Assembly (NCBI GenBank): GCA_031278545.1 | Contig: JAITKF010000008.1 | Span: forward strand, 1 to 45,402 | DNA length: 45,402 bases | Direction: 5' to 3' | Origin: Prevotellaceae bacterium | GTDB lineage: Bacteria > Bacteroidota > Bacteroidia > Bacteroidales > UBA932 | In this document: positions 24,662 to 33,690 of the stretch, in pieces | Layout: each line of letters starts with the position of its first letter | How positions within the stretch are numbered: position 1 is the first letter of the stretch | Notes under the pieces: model-generated | Seen by the model: only the letters and a program-made list of their open reading frames with translations | What the model was told of the DNA's origin: nothing | Database searches by the model: none | Program-made: the position numbers and the translations under genes

Positions 24662-27600
24662 ATGAATTATTTTAAAACGAAAGTAAATTTTCTTGTTCTT
24701 CTATTTTTATTCAGTCTACCGATGGTTTCGCTTGCGCAAACAACCATCACGGGAGCCGTTACCGACCGGAACGGTTTGCCGTTGGCCGGTGCGAGCGTCG
24801 TTGTACAAGGGACCACAAAGGTTACCATGGCAGACATTGACGGCAAATTCAGCTTGACCGGCGTAGAGCCGGGGCAGGTGGCGTTCATATCCTTTGTGGG
24901 ATATATTACGAAAGCGATAACGATTGGCAACGAAATTACGTACGATGTAGTACTGGACGAAGAAACAGCGACGCTCGACGAAGTGGTCGTTACGGCTCTC
25001 GGTATTAAACGGGCGGAAAAGGCGCTAAGTTATAATGTGCAAAAACTCAATAACGAAGCGTTAACCACCGTAAAGGATGCCAGTTTTATGAATGCCCTGG
25101 CCGGCAAAGTGGCTGGCGTAAACATCAGCAGCAGTTCGGCCGGGCCGGGCTCGTCTGTGAAAATCGTGATGCGTGGGCTGAAGTCTATACAAAAAGATAA
25201 TAACGCGATGTATGTAATCGACGGTATTCCGATGTTCAACACCAGCTTCGGCTCCGGCGGCGACAATCATCCCTATACCGATTATGTGGGCAGCGATGCG
25301 GCCGCTGACCTTAATGCGGAAGACATCGAAAGCATTACCGTACTCACCGGCCCTTCGGCGGCAGCGCTGTACGGAAGCGAAGCCGCTAACGGAGTGGTGC
25401 TGATTACAACCAAAAAAGGACTTGCCGGACGAACGGTCGTAACGGCTTCCAACAGCACGACCTTCTCCTCGCCCTTTGTGATGCCCGAATTTCAAAATAA
25501 ATACGGCAATAACATCGGTGAAACAGGCAGCTGGGGCGCCCCGCAAAGTCTCTACAGCTACGACCCAACGAAGTTCTTCAACACCGGCACGACCATAGTT
25601 AATGCCATTACCCTATCGACCGGCACGGAAAAAAGCCAGTCCTACCTGTCGTTTGCCGGCACGAATGCCCACGGTATCCTGCCGACCAACGAATATGACC
25701 GCTACAATTTCGCCTACCGCAACACTACCTCGTTCCTGAACGATAAATTAGTGTTGGATGTGAGCGCCAACTATATCCTGCAAAAGGACGTGAATATGGT
25801 TGCCGACGGCTTGTATCACAACCCGCTGCCGGCCGTATACCTGTTCCCGCGCGGCGAAAACTTCGACGAAGTCCGCACCTATGAACGCTACGACGAGTTG
25901 TTGGAAACAACGACCCAATACTGGCCCTATGGCACCGGCGGACTTGAGCTTCAAAACCCCTATTGGACGCAGTACAAAATGACGCACGAAACCAATAAGA
26001 AACGCTACATGCTTTCGGCCGGCCTGCAATATAATGTAACCAACTGGCTGAACGTCGTCGGACGCGCAAAGGTCGACAATGCCAATTTTGTAATAACCGA
26101 CAAGCGGTACGCCGGCACGCTGCCTACCCTGGCCGGACCAAACGGGTTCTTCTCTAAAAATAACAGGCTGGAAACCCAAACCTATGCTGACATTATCGCC
26201 AATATCAATAAAGATTTTACCGACTTTAATGTAAACGCCAACATCGGCGCGTCAATAAAAGACTTGCGGATGGACAGCGAAAAGCAGGTGGGAAATTTGA
26301 ACTATATCAACCTGTTTACGACAGAGAACATGATACGTCCCTCCGGATATAAAAACGATGCCGACGGGTATATCGAACAAACGCAGTCGATTTTTGCTAA
26401 CGTCGAAGTAGGCTATAAAAGCATGTTGTACCTAACCGTTACCGGACGTAACGACTGGGATTCGGCGCTGGCCTTTTCCAAAAGTACATCGTTCTTCTAC
26501 CCGTCGGTTGGGCTGTCGGGGGTTATCAGCGAAATGGTCAAACTGCCCGAACAGATATCCTTCCTGAAACTGCGCGCATCGTACAGCTCAGTAGGTACCT
26601 CGTTCGGCCGCTATATGACGCAGTTCTTCTACACCTACAACGAACAAACCAACTCGTATGATGCGCCGAAAATCTACCCCTCCTATGACCTGAAACCCGA
26701 ATTGACCAATTCGTGGGAGCTGGGATTGAATGTGCGCCTCTTTAAAGGCATGGTCAATATGGATGCGACATGGTATCATTCCAATACCTTAAACCAAACG
26801 TTTAAAGCCTCCCTCTCGGCCGGTTCGGGTTACGAGTCCGTATACGTACAGTCGGGCGACGTGCGTAATATGGGGATTGAGCTGGCGCTCGGATTCAATA
26901 ACATGTGGGGTAACTTCGGATGGGCCTCCAATGTAACCTTTACATGGAACGACAACCGTGTGAATCGACTCGCCAACGACATCCTCAGCCCGATAGACGG
27001 AACGCCTATTGAAATGCCGACCACTATGGAAAAGGCGCGGCTGGGCGATACAGGCGGGCCGCTAATCATGCTCTCCGAAGGCGGTACAATGGGCGACCTC
27101 TATATCGACCGGGCGCTCAAACGCGACGAATACGGAAACGTCTATATCAATGAGATAACCGGATTGCCCCAGATGGAAATCATCGAGGCTAAGAAAATTG
27201 GTACAACGCTGGCAAAATCTACCATGGGTTGGCAAAATACCTTCTCATGGAACGGGATTGACCTGAGTGTCCTGGTTAGCGCGCGGTTTGGCGGCTATGT
27301 CGTATCGGGTACGCAGGCTATTCTCGACCGCTACGGCGTGTCGGCCAATAGCGTGAAGGTACGCGAAAAGGGCGTCAGCAGCAACGGCGTGGCCATCGAC
27401 CCCAAAGGCTGGTTCGGAGTCATCGCACAGGGAACGGGCATGGGCGCTCATTATGTATACGACGCTACCAATATCCGCCTGCAGGAAGTCAGCCTTGGCT
27501 ATACCATCCCACGCAAGTGGCTGGGCGATGTGGCCAATGTTACCGTCAGCCTTGTCGGGCGCAATCTTTTGATGCTTTACAGCAAAGCGCCATTCGACCC

Positions 27601-27703
27601 CGAGCTGTCCGCATCAACAACCGAAACCTATTATGCCGGCGTGGACTACTTCATGTTGCCCAGTCTGCGCAATATCGGCTTTACTATTAAACTACAATTC
27701 TAA
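24662..27703 (+). CDS. SusC/RagA-type TonB-linked outer-membrane transporter
   Basis: 1013 residues. Signal peptide MNYFKTKVNFLVLLFLFSLPMVSLAQ, then a CarboxypepD_reg-like domain (ITGAVTDRNGLPLAGASVVVQG), the TonB-contact segment LDEVVVTALGIKR, the plug domain with YVIDGIPMFN and SITVLTGPSAAALYGSEAANGVVLITTKKG, and a beta-barrel ending in an aromatic C-terminus (GFTIKLQF). It imports oligosaccharides held by the SusD partner, driven by TonB. No STN domain is seen, so signalling through an anti-sigma factor is unlikely. The stop codon directly precedes the SusD start. Substrate is inferred from the GH18 enzyme downstream. Confidence 0.95.
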   Translation: MNYFKTKVNFLVLLFLFSLPMVSLAQTTITGAVTDRNGLPLAGASVVVQGTTKVTMADIDGKFSLTGVEPGQVAFISFVGYITKAITIGNEITYDVVLDEETATLDEVVVTALGIKRAEKALSYNVQKLNNEALTTVKDASFMNALAGKVAGVNISSSSAGPGSSVKIVMRGLKSIQKDNNAMYVIDGIPMFNTSFGSGGDNHPYTDYVGSDAAADLNAEDIESITVLTGPSAAALYGSEAANGVVLITTKKGLAGRTVVTASNSTTFSSPFVMPEFQNKYGNNIGETGSWGAPQSLYSYDPTKFFNTGTTIVNAITLSTGTEKSQSYLSFAGTNAHGILPTNEYDRYNFAYRNTTSFLNDKLVLDVSANYILQKDVNMVADGLYHNPLPAVYLFPRGENFDEVRTYERYDELLETTTQYWPYGTGGLELQNPYWTQYKMTHETNKKRYMLSAGLQYNVTNWLNVVGRAKVDNANFVITDKRYAGTLPTLAGPNGFFSKNNRLETQTYADIIANINKDFTDFNVNANIGASIKDLRMDSEKQVGNLNYINLFTTENMIRPSGYKNDADGYIEQTQSIFANVEVGYKSMLYLTVTGRNDWDSALAFSKSTSFFYPSVGLSGVISEMVKLPEQISFLKLRASYSSVGTSFGRYMTQFFYTYNEQTNSYDAPKIYPSYDLKPELTNSWELGLNVRLFKGMVNMDATWYHSNTLNQTFKASLSAGSGYESVYVQSGDVRNMGIELALGFNNMWGNFGWASNVTFTWNDNRVNRLANDILSPIDGTPIEMPTTMEKARLGDTGGPLIMLSEGGTMGDLYIDRALKRDEYGNVYINEITGLPQMEIIEAKKIGTTLAKSTMGWQNTFSWNGIDLSVLVSARFGGYVVSGTQAILDRYGVSANSVKVREKGVSSNGVAIDPKGWFGVIAQGTGMGAHYVYDATNIRLQEVSLGYTIPRKWLGDVANVTVSLVGRNLLMLYSKAPFDPELSASTTETYYAGVDYFMLPSLRNIGFTIKLQF

Positions 27704-29275
27704 ATGAGGAGGATCATGATGAAACAATATAATTTTATGACTTTACAGTGGACGTGCATAGCCATCGTCCTGCTGCTATTAGTAGCCTGTACGGGGGCGT
27801 TTGAAGATTACAACAGCCACCCCTACAACCCGCGATCGAAAGATTTGACGCCATCGGCTACGGTGGGCGGGCTATTTGAAAAAATGATGTACCAGATGCA
27901 CCACCATCAGGAAAACGACAGCCAGATGGTCGACCAAATGGTGGGCGACCAGTACGGCGGCTATTTCGTTACGCCGACAATGTGGGGCGGGAACAATTTC
28001 TCGACCTACAACCAGGCCGACAACTGGAACGAAATTCCGTTTACCACGCCCTTCCCGTACCTGTATTCAAACTGGCTTGCCATTGCGGAAATCAGCGAAG
28101 GAAGAGGATATATTTACGCATGGGCAAATATCATCCGCGTGGCGGCCATGGTGCGCGTTACCGACACCTACGGCCCGATGCCCTACTCCCAAGTAGGCGG
28201 AGGGAAACTTAGCGTTGCATACGATTCCGAAGAGGATGCATACAAAAACATGATTGCCGACCTGACGAACAGCGTAAACGTGCTCGAAGCATTTTGGGCA
28301 AGCAACAGTGGCGCCACGCTGCCCATTGCCCAATACGATATTGTCTATCACGGCAACTTCGGCCAGTGGGTGAAATTTGCCAACTCCTTAAAATTGCGAC
28401 TGGCAATACGGATAAGCAACGTGGCGCCGGAGTATGCTAAAACAATTGGCGAGGAAGCCGTCGCGGCGGGCGTGTTCACAAGCAACAGCGACAATGCCGT
28501 GCTGCCGTCGACGGATAACCCCTACCGCAAAGCGGCTGCCGACTGGGGCGACCTGCGTTTCAGCGCCGACATCGCCTCCTACATGACCGGCTATTCCGAC
28601 CCGCGGTTGCCGTTTTATGCGACAACTGCTTCCGGCGGCGGATACCGCGGCGTGCGTATGGGCGTCAATACAACGGCGGAAAGCAAAGCAGAATATGCCG
28701 GCTTTTCGCAACCCAACTTCACCTATGCCTCGCCGATGCTGGTGATGAATGCCGCCGAAGTAGCCTTCCTGAAAGCCGAAGGCGCATTACGAGGATGGAA
28801 TATGGGCGGTACGGAGCAGGCATTATACGAACAGGGCATAACCCTCTCGATGTCGCAGTATGGCATTACCGGCACGGCGGTTACAACCTACCTCAACAGT
28901 ACCGCACAGCCGGCGGCATATACCGGCCTGACCGCCGAGACCAACCACGCTGCCATGAGCGCCATTACCGTTAAATGGGACAATGCCGCGCCGAACGAAC
29001 AAAAACTCGAACGCATTATCACCCAAAAATGGATTGCAAACTATACCCTCGGCTTTGAAGCATGGAGCGAATACCGCCGGACAGGATACCCGAAACTGCT
29101 CCCAACGGTCAGCAATTTAAGCGGCGGCACGGTAGACAGCGACCGTGGCGCGCGCCGGCTACGTTTCCCAATTTCGGAATATAACCGCAACTCGACCAAT
29201 GTACAGGCAGCCGTCCAAATGATTGGTGGGCAAGATTTGCCTTCGGTCGATTTATGGTGGGCAAAAAAGAATTAA
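27704..29275 (+). CDS. SusD/RagB-like surface glycan-binding lipoprotein
   Basis: 523 residues (ATG 27704, directly after the SusC stop); ATG 27716 behind a GAGGAGG stretch is an equally good start. Lipobox LLLLVAC is followed by an acidic mature N-terminus that suits export to the surface. The sequence resembles the SusD-like_2 group: GLFEKMMYQMHHHQENDSQM, WANIIRVAAMVRVTDTYGPMPYS, LPSTDNPYRKAA, then ITQKWIANYTLGFEAWSEYRRTGYPKL at the C-terminal end. It forms the lid of the SusC transporter and captures glycan. Confidence 0.93.
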   Translation: MRRIMMKQYNFMTLQWTCIAIVLLLLVACTGAFEDYNSHPYNPRSKDLTPSATVGGLFEKMMYQMHHHQENDSQMVDQMVGDQYGGYFVTPTMWGGNNFSTYNQADNWNEIPFTTPFPYLYSNWLAIAEISEGRGYIYAWANIIRVAAMVRVTDTYGPMPYSQVGGGKLSVAYDSEEDAYKNMIADLTNSVNVLEAFWASNSGATLPIAQYDIVYHGNFGQWVKFANSLKLRLAIRISNVAPEYAKTIGEEAVAAGVFTSNSDNAVLPSTDNPYRKAAADWGDLRFSADIASYMTGYSDPRLPFYATTASGGGYRGVRMGVNTTAESKAEYAGFSQPNFTYASPMLVMNAAEVAFLKAEGALRGWNMGGTEQALYEQGITLSMSQYGITGTAVTTYLNSTAQPAAYTGLTAETNHAAMSAITVKWDNAAPNEQKLERIITQKWIANYTLGFEAWSEYRRTGYPKLLPTVSNLSGGTVDSDRGARRLRFPISEYNRNSTNVQAAVQMIGGQDLPSVDLWWAKKN

Positions 29276-29299
29276 ACAACGATTTAAATTATTTTGAAT

Positions 29300-30445
29300 A
29301 TGAAAAAAAGTATACTACACATGGCGATGACAGCCATCATTTGTACCGTTTTTATAGCGGGATGTACAGAAATAGCGCCGATAGAAATCCCCGAAACGGC
29401 CACCATAGGGCCCCCGGGACAACCCGACCCGCCCCCGCCGCCACCCCCGCCGCCTTACGACCCGATTACAGATCCCGCCAATGTGGCGCTCCGAGAATGG
29501 AAAGCCACCCCGAATCTGCCGCAGGTGTTCGTTTGGTTCGACAACTGGGCCGGTGGAACAGCCGGCCAATACAGCCTCTCGGGATTGCCTGACTCGGTTA
29601 CCATTGCCTCCAACTGGGGGCAACCCAAATGGGGATTGAGCGAAATGCAAAAGACCGATATGGAATATGTCCAGAAAGTAAAAGGAACTAAAGTCGTCGT
29701 TACGCTTTTTTCGGCGAAAGTCGGCGATGACGTCGACCCGGATCCTATCTATACAGTAGAAAACAGTACTGACGCCGCTGTAATAGGCCCGGCTATTAAG
29801 AAATATGCCGAAGCGATCTACGACAAAGTCATTGCCGAAGGGTACGACGGCTATGACTGGGACTACGAACCAGCCGGCGGCGGCGGCACCGGGAATTACT
29901 TATGGACAGTACCGGCGCAACGTAAACTGTTTGTACAGGAACTGGGCTACTGGTTCGGCAAAAGCGCCGCTACGAGAACCGACCGCGGCGACCGCAAACC
30001 GGTTGACCGTGAACTGTTATTCCTTATCGACGGCGAAATCGGCATTAGAGGACGCATGGATAAGGATTGGGAATCCTACAATGTAGACTATTTCGTGCTG
30101 CAAACTTATGGAATCACTACGTCAGGACTACCGGCGCGCGTGAGCGGCGTCATTACCGACATGAGCGACTGGATTAGCGCCAACGTCATCACAAAAGAAG
30201 AAGTCGTACGCCGCACTATCCTGACAGAAAATTTTGAGTCGTACAACGGCGCTAACAGCCGCGTACTGGACCAATCAAAATACATCCATACGGCCGACGG
30301 TATTAACCAGCAAATAGGCGGCTTCGGCATCTACCGCGTAGGCTTCGACTACAGAAGCTATCGCACATTCCAGGGATCGACCGAGTACGGCTATTTACGC
30401 GAAGGAATCAACAACCTCTACAATATTTACCGCTCGCGACAATAA
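29300..30445 (+). CDS. GH18 lipoprotein, endo-beta-N-acetylglucosaminidase-like
   Basis: 381 residues from ATG 29300 (the ORF-track TTG two codons upstream is not needed). Lipobox FIAGC (C22), then a Pro-rich linker with nine prolines in a row that holds the enzyme away from the membrane. The catalytic motif of family 18, DxxDxDxE, is intact: D183-GYD-W-D-Y-E190. The TIM-barrel strands KVVVTLFS, LLFLIDGEIG and YNVDYFVLQTYG follow in order. In Bacteroides such SusCD-linked GH18 enzymes cut the chitobiose core of N-glycans; chitin is a less likely substrate because no chitin-binding module is seen. Intact catalytic residues argue for an enzyme and not only a binding protein. Confidence 0.88.
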   Translation: MKKSILHMAMTAIICTVFIAGCTEIAPIEIPETATIGPPGQPDPPPPPPPPPYDPITDPANVALREWKATPNLPQVFVWFDNWAGGTAGQYSLSGLPDSVTIASNWGQPKWGLSEMQKTDMEYVQKVKGTKVVVTLFSAKVGDDVDPDPIYTVENSTDAAVIGPAIKKYAEAIYDKVIAEGYDGYDWDYEPAGGGGTGNYLWTVPAQRKLFVQELGYWFGKSAATRTDRGDRKPVDRELLFLIDGEIGIRGRMDKDWESYNVDYFVLQTYGITTSGLPARVSGVITDMSDWISANVITKEEVVRRTILTENFESYNGANSRVLDQSKYIHTADGINQQIGGFGIYRVGFDYRSYRTFQGSTEYGYLREGINNLYNIYRSRQ

Positions 30446-30453
30446 ATTCCACT

Positions 30454-31629
30454 ATGAATAAAAATACTAAAAACAGAAGCAGTATGAAAAAGATAACAAC
30501 TTTACTGACAACGACAGCGGTCGCCCTATGCGGACTGCTGTTTACCGGCTGTAACGACGCCGAATATGATATACTGGACAATAATGTATATATCGCCGAT
30601 GCCGCCGTTTCACTGAGCCGCGAGAAATCCGTCGTGATGGGGTCTTCGGGCGTCGAACTGAGCGTTGCCGTCCGGCTGGCCAAAGTCGTAGACTACGACG
30701 TAGAAGTGAGCGTGAAGATAGACCCCGCGCTCGTCGAGCCCTACAACCGCCAACACAATACGGAGTACATAGCCATTCCGTCGGAATACATCCATTTGCC
30801 CAACGGCCCCACGGTTACGATTAAAGCGAATGAAATAGCCGGCGTACTAAACGTACATGTCGACAACTTTGAAACCGACAATCTGCCCTATTGCATACCG
30901 GTAGCCCTGAACGGCGTAATTACCGCCGGCGTGCCGCAATCGGCATCGCTGGATTATTTCCTCTATGTAATCGACAAACCCCTGATAACGCCGGTACCGC
31001 ATATTACGAATCTATACTCCTGCGAAATAGCAGATGTGAACTGGGGAATCCCTTGCGCTGCATGGACTATTGAATTTTGGGCGCGTATGGGCGATTTAAC
31101 AACCAACAACCAAGCGTTTATCGAATTCACATACCCCAGCGGAATAAATGAAAATTACATCTATGTAGTCTGGGGAGATGCAAGACAGCCCCGTAATATT
31201 TTCAGAACCAAGATAGGCAATAACGAAATATACACCGACGGTATACTCGAAGTAGGGCGCTGGTATCATTACGCAGTCGTGAACGACGGCACGAATGTTA
31301 CCATATTCCTTGACGGTGAATTTTGTAATCTAGCTCCATTCGGACGCCCGCAGACCCTGGGTCGTCCATGGGGAATGTGGGGGTTGAGGAATTTTGACTT
31401 TTGCCAATTTCGTTTGTGGAATATCGCTCGCAGCGAAGCCGAAATCAAAAACAACATGCGGCGCGAAGTCAATCCTTCCGACCCCAACTTGATTCTTTAT
31501 TGGAAAGCAAATGAAGGAGCGGGCGCCGTAGTGCACGACGCTACCGGCAACGGACGCGATATAACGATTACCTCCGGAGGCAATCCTGCCACCGATGTGG
31601 AATGGCTACCCGACATTTCCTTTAACTGA
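30454..31629 (+). CDS. DUF1735 and LamG-like domain lipoprotein
   Basis: 391 residues from ATG 30454; ATG 30484 (MKKITTLL) would give a more usual signal peptide. Lipobox LLFTGC. Residues ~45-165 resemble DUF1735 (VELSVAVRLAKVVDYDVEVSVKID ... IPVALNGV) and ~185-385 a LamG/concanavalin-like jelly roll (AWTIEFWARMG ... GRWYHYAVVNDGTNVTIFLDGE ... QFRLWNIARSEAEIKNNM ... LILYWKANEGAG). Inference: surface glycan-binding protein that holds the glycoprotein for the GH18 enzyme. It ends the locus, followed by a strong terminator. Confidence 0.88.
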   Translation: MNKNTKNRSSMKKITTLLTTTAVALCGLLFTGCNDAEYDILDNNVYIADAAVSLSREKSVVMGSSGVELSVAVRLAKVVDYDVEVSVKIDPALVEPYNRQHNTEYIAIPSEYIHLPNGPTVTIKANEIAGVLNVHVDNFETDNLPYCIPVALNGVITAGVPQSASLDYFLYVIDKPLITPVPHITNLYSCEIADVNWGIPCAAWTIEFWARMGDLTTNNQAFIEFTYPSGINENYIYVVWGDARQPRNIFRTKIGNNEIYTDGILEVGRWYHYAVVNDGTNVTIFLDGEFCNLAPFGRPQTLGRPWGMWGLRNFDFCQFRLWNIARSEAEIKNNMRREVNPSDPNLILYWKANEGAGAVVHDATGNGRDITITSGGNPATDVEWLPDISFN

Positions 31630-31657
31630 TAGCGCAAACTATAGCATCGCTATTAAA

Positions 31658-31690
31658 AAAAGAGGTTGCCCTTTCCGGGCAGCCTCTTTT
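31658..31690. terminator. Terminator of the GH18 locus
   Basis: AAAAGAGGTTGCCC pairs with GGGCAGCCTCTTTT (14 bp, one G-T) around a five-base loop; the A-rich side and T-rich side could serve both directions. Confidence 0.85.
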
Positions 31691-31730
31691 CAATTATGCC
31701 TCACGCCACCGGTAATTCGTAATTAATAAT

Positions 31731-31738
31731 TATCTTTG
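31731..31738 (+). promoter_or_regulatory. Promoter -7 box of the membrane regulator-pdxJ pair
   Basis: TATCTTTG with only three bases to the ATG at 31742; a leaderless mRNA is predicted. Confidence 0.65.
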
Positions 31739-31741
31739 TAC

Positions 31742-32782
31742 ATGATTTCACTACAAAAATCGTTTCAAAAACGGGGGCCGGCCACATTATGCGGGGCGGG
31801 CGTCATAGCATTGCTGGCCCTGCAATTCTTTTGGCTGTACCAATCCTATCAACTGACACGCCAGCAACTAATATCGAACATCGAAGCCGCATTCGAACAA
31901 GCCTATCAAAAAGAACAAACCTACCGCATTCCCATTAACGGCATTGTGCCGCAAGGCAACCTGACCATCGAAAGCTGCGGCAAAGAAGAAATTCGCATCA
32001 TCCGACATTGCCCCGACCCCGATACCGTCACATACGACAACATATACGGACAATCGATGGAAATGATCCTCAACCGGGCATTTCGCGAACTACGCGAAAG
32101 CCTGATACCACTAAACCTATATTGCCTCTCCGATTTATTTGCCGGCGAATTGTATGAACGCGACATCACCATTTCCTTCGTCATCGAACGCTATAATCCG
32201 ACGACCGGCACTGTATTGGAATCATCAGGAATGCCCGACGCCGCGCATCCAGTGACTCACATTACCACCACACTAACCAGCCCCCTGTCGGAAACCGAAA
32301 ACCTGCGTGTTAACCTACAATTTTTCCCCTCAACAATTTTCCACCAGATGAGCACAGAAATACTCATATCATTTGGACTACTACTATTAACCACCGCGTG
32401 CCTCGGACTATCGGGACAAACCATTCGCCGGCGTGCCCAATCCGGCGCCACCCTACTACCGACAGCTACAGAACAACCGTCCGAATTTCCCTTGGGACAC
32501 TATTCCTTCAACTACACCAAAAACGAACTACAAAGCTTCGGACAAACCATCACACTGGCTAAAAAAGAAAATGCACTACTATATGAACTATGCATAAATG
32601 CCGGCAACGTAGTTGGGCGTGACATGCTACTCGAAAAATACTGGGAAGGCACAGGCTTCGTCTACACACGCAGCCTGGACACCTACATCGCCCGCCTACG
32701 GAAACTACTAAGCAACGACCCCGCAGTACAAATCATCACCATCAAAGGCGTCGGATACAAACTCACCGTACAAACACCCTAA
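31742..32782 (+). CDS. Membrane-anchored winged-helix transcription regulator
   Basis: 346 residues from ATG 31742 (the TTG at 31736 lies within the promoter box). Membrane segment 1 is at about residues 16-33, a periplasmic domain of ~170 residues follows, membrane segment 2 is at ~206-224, and the C-terminus (248-343) is an OmpR-type winged helix: [49 protein letters not shown]. The first half is built like the sensor part of a histidine kinase ([25 protein letters not shown]), but no HisKA or ATPase domain is present. Inference: senses a periplasmic signal and binds DNA from the membrane. Its place next to the GH18 locus makes that locus a candidate target. Confidence 0.8.
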   Translation: MISLQKSFQKRGPATLCGAGVIALLALQFFWLYQSYQLTRQQLISNIEAAFEQAYQKEQTYRIPINGIVPQGNLTIESCGKEEIRIIRHCPDPDTVTYDNIYGQSMEMILNRAFRELRESLIPLNLYCLSDLFAGELYERDITISFVIERYNPTTGTVLESSGMPDAAHPVTHITTTLTSPLSETENLRVNLQFFPSTIFHQMSTEILISFGLLLLTTACLGLSGQTIRRRAQSGATLLPTATEQPSEFPLGHYSFNYTKNELQSFGQTITLAKKENALLYELCINAGNVVGRDMLLEKYWEGTGFVYTRSLDTYIARLRKLLSNDPAVQIITIKGVGYKLTVQTP

Positions 32783-32793
32783 TCAACAACGCT

Positions 32794-33516
32794 ATGCCAA
32801 CACGCCTCAGCGTAAACATCAACAAAATCGCCACACTACGAAATGCCCGCGGCGGACAAATACCCAACCTCCTCCAAGTAGCATCAGACTGCGAACGCTT
32901 CGGCGCACAAGGTATCACCGTCCACCCACGCCCCGACGAACGACACATCCGCTACGACGACGTACGAACCTTAAAACCCGCACTACACACAGAATTTAAC
33001 ATCGAAGGCAATCCGATAGATTCATTCATCACACTAACCCTCGACGTATGCCCACACCAAGTAACCTTAGTACCCGACGCCCACGACGCCATCACATCCA
33101 ACACCGGATGGAACATCAAAAAACACGCCCGATTTCTACGCAACACAATCGCTCTACTTAAAACAAAACACATCCGCACCTCCATCTTTATAAACCCCGA
33201 CCCCGACACCGTACGCCGCGCCGCCGACACAGGCGCCGACCGTATCGAACTATACACCGAACCCTACGCCGCACGCTACCCACACAACCGCCGACAAGCC
33301 ATTGCCGACTTCATACAAGCAGCACAAGCCGCGCAAGAGGTCAACATAGGCATCAACGCCGGCCACGACTTAAACCTACACAACCTCGCCTACTTCCGCC
33401 GGCACATCCCCACACTACTAGAAGTCTCCATCGGACACGCCCTCATCAGCGACGCGCTATACTTCGGCTTAGAAAACACAATACAACTATATCTACGACA
33501 ACTCCAAGCCCCCTAA
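32794..33516 (+). CDS. pdxJ: Pyridoxine 5'-phosphate synthase
   Basis: 240 residues. Condenses 1-deoxyxylulose 5-phosphate with 3-amino-2-oxopropyl phosphate in vitamin B6 synthesis. N-terminus [18 protein letters not shown], then [39 protein letters not shown], and [12 protein letters not shown] are the conserved PdxJ segments. It follows the membrane regulator by 11 bases and is likely cotranscribed with it. The coding strand is unusually poor in G compared with C. Confidence 0.96.
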   Translation: MPTRLSVNINKIATLRNARGGQIPNLLQVASDCERFGAQGITVHPRPDERHIRYDDVRTLKPALHTEFNIEGNPIDSFITLTLDVCPHQVTLVPDAHDAITSNTGWNIKKHARFLRNTIALLKTKHIRTSIFINPDPDTVRRAADTGADRIELYTEPYAARYPHNRRQAIADFIQAAQAAQEVNIGINAGHDLNLHNLAYFRRHIPTLLEVSIGHALISDALYFGLENTIQLYLRQLQAP

Positions 33517-33663
33517 ACAACCATCTCCCTGCGGGAATGATGAACAAACACCCACCAACCTTCCGTCATAGCTAAAAATAATTTCGCGCAAGCGCAAAAA
33601 AATTTTAACACAACACAACCGTTCAACGGCTCGACAACCCCAAAAAGTCTCAACTTTATTTTG

Positions 33664-33671
33664 TACTTTTG
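33664..33671 (+). promoter_or_regulatory. Promoter -7 box of the PurF-like gene
   Basis: TACTTTTG, 19 bases before ATG 33691; it excludes the listed TTG start at 33661. Confidence 0.65.
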
Positions 33672-33690
33672 CAGCCTCAAAAAAACAGTT

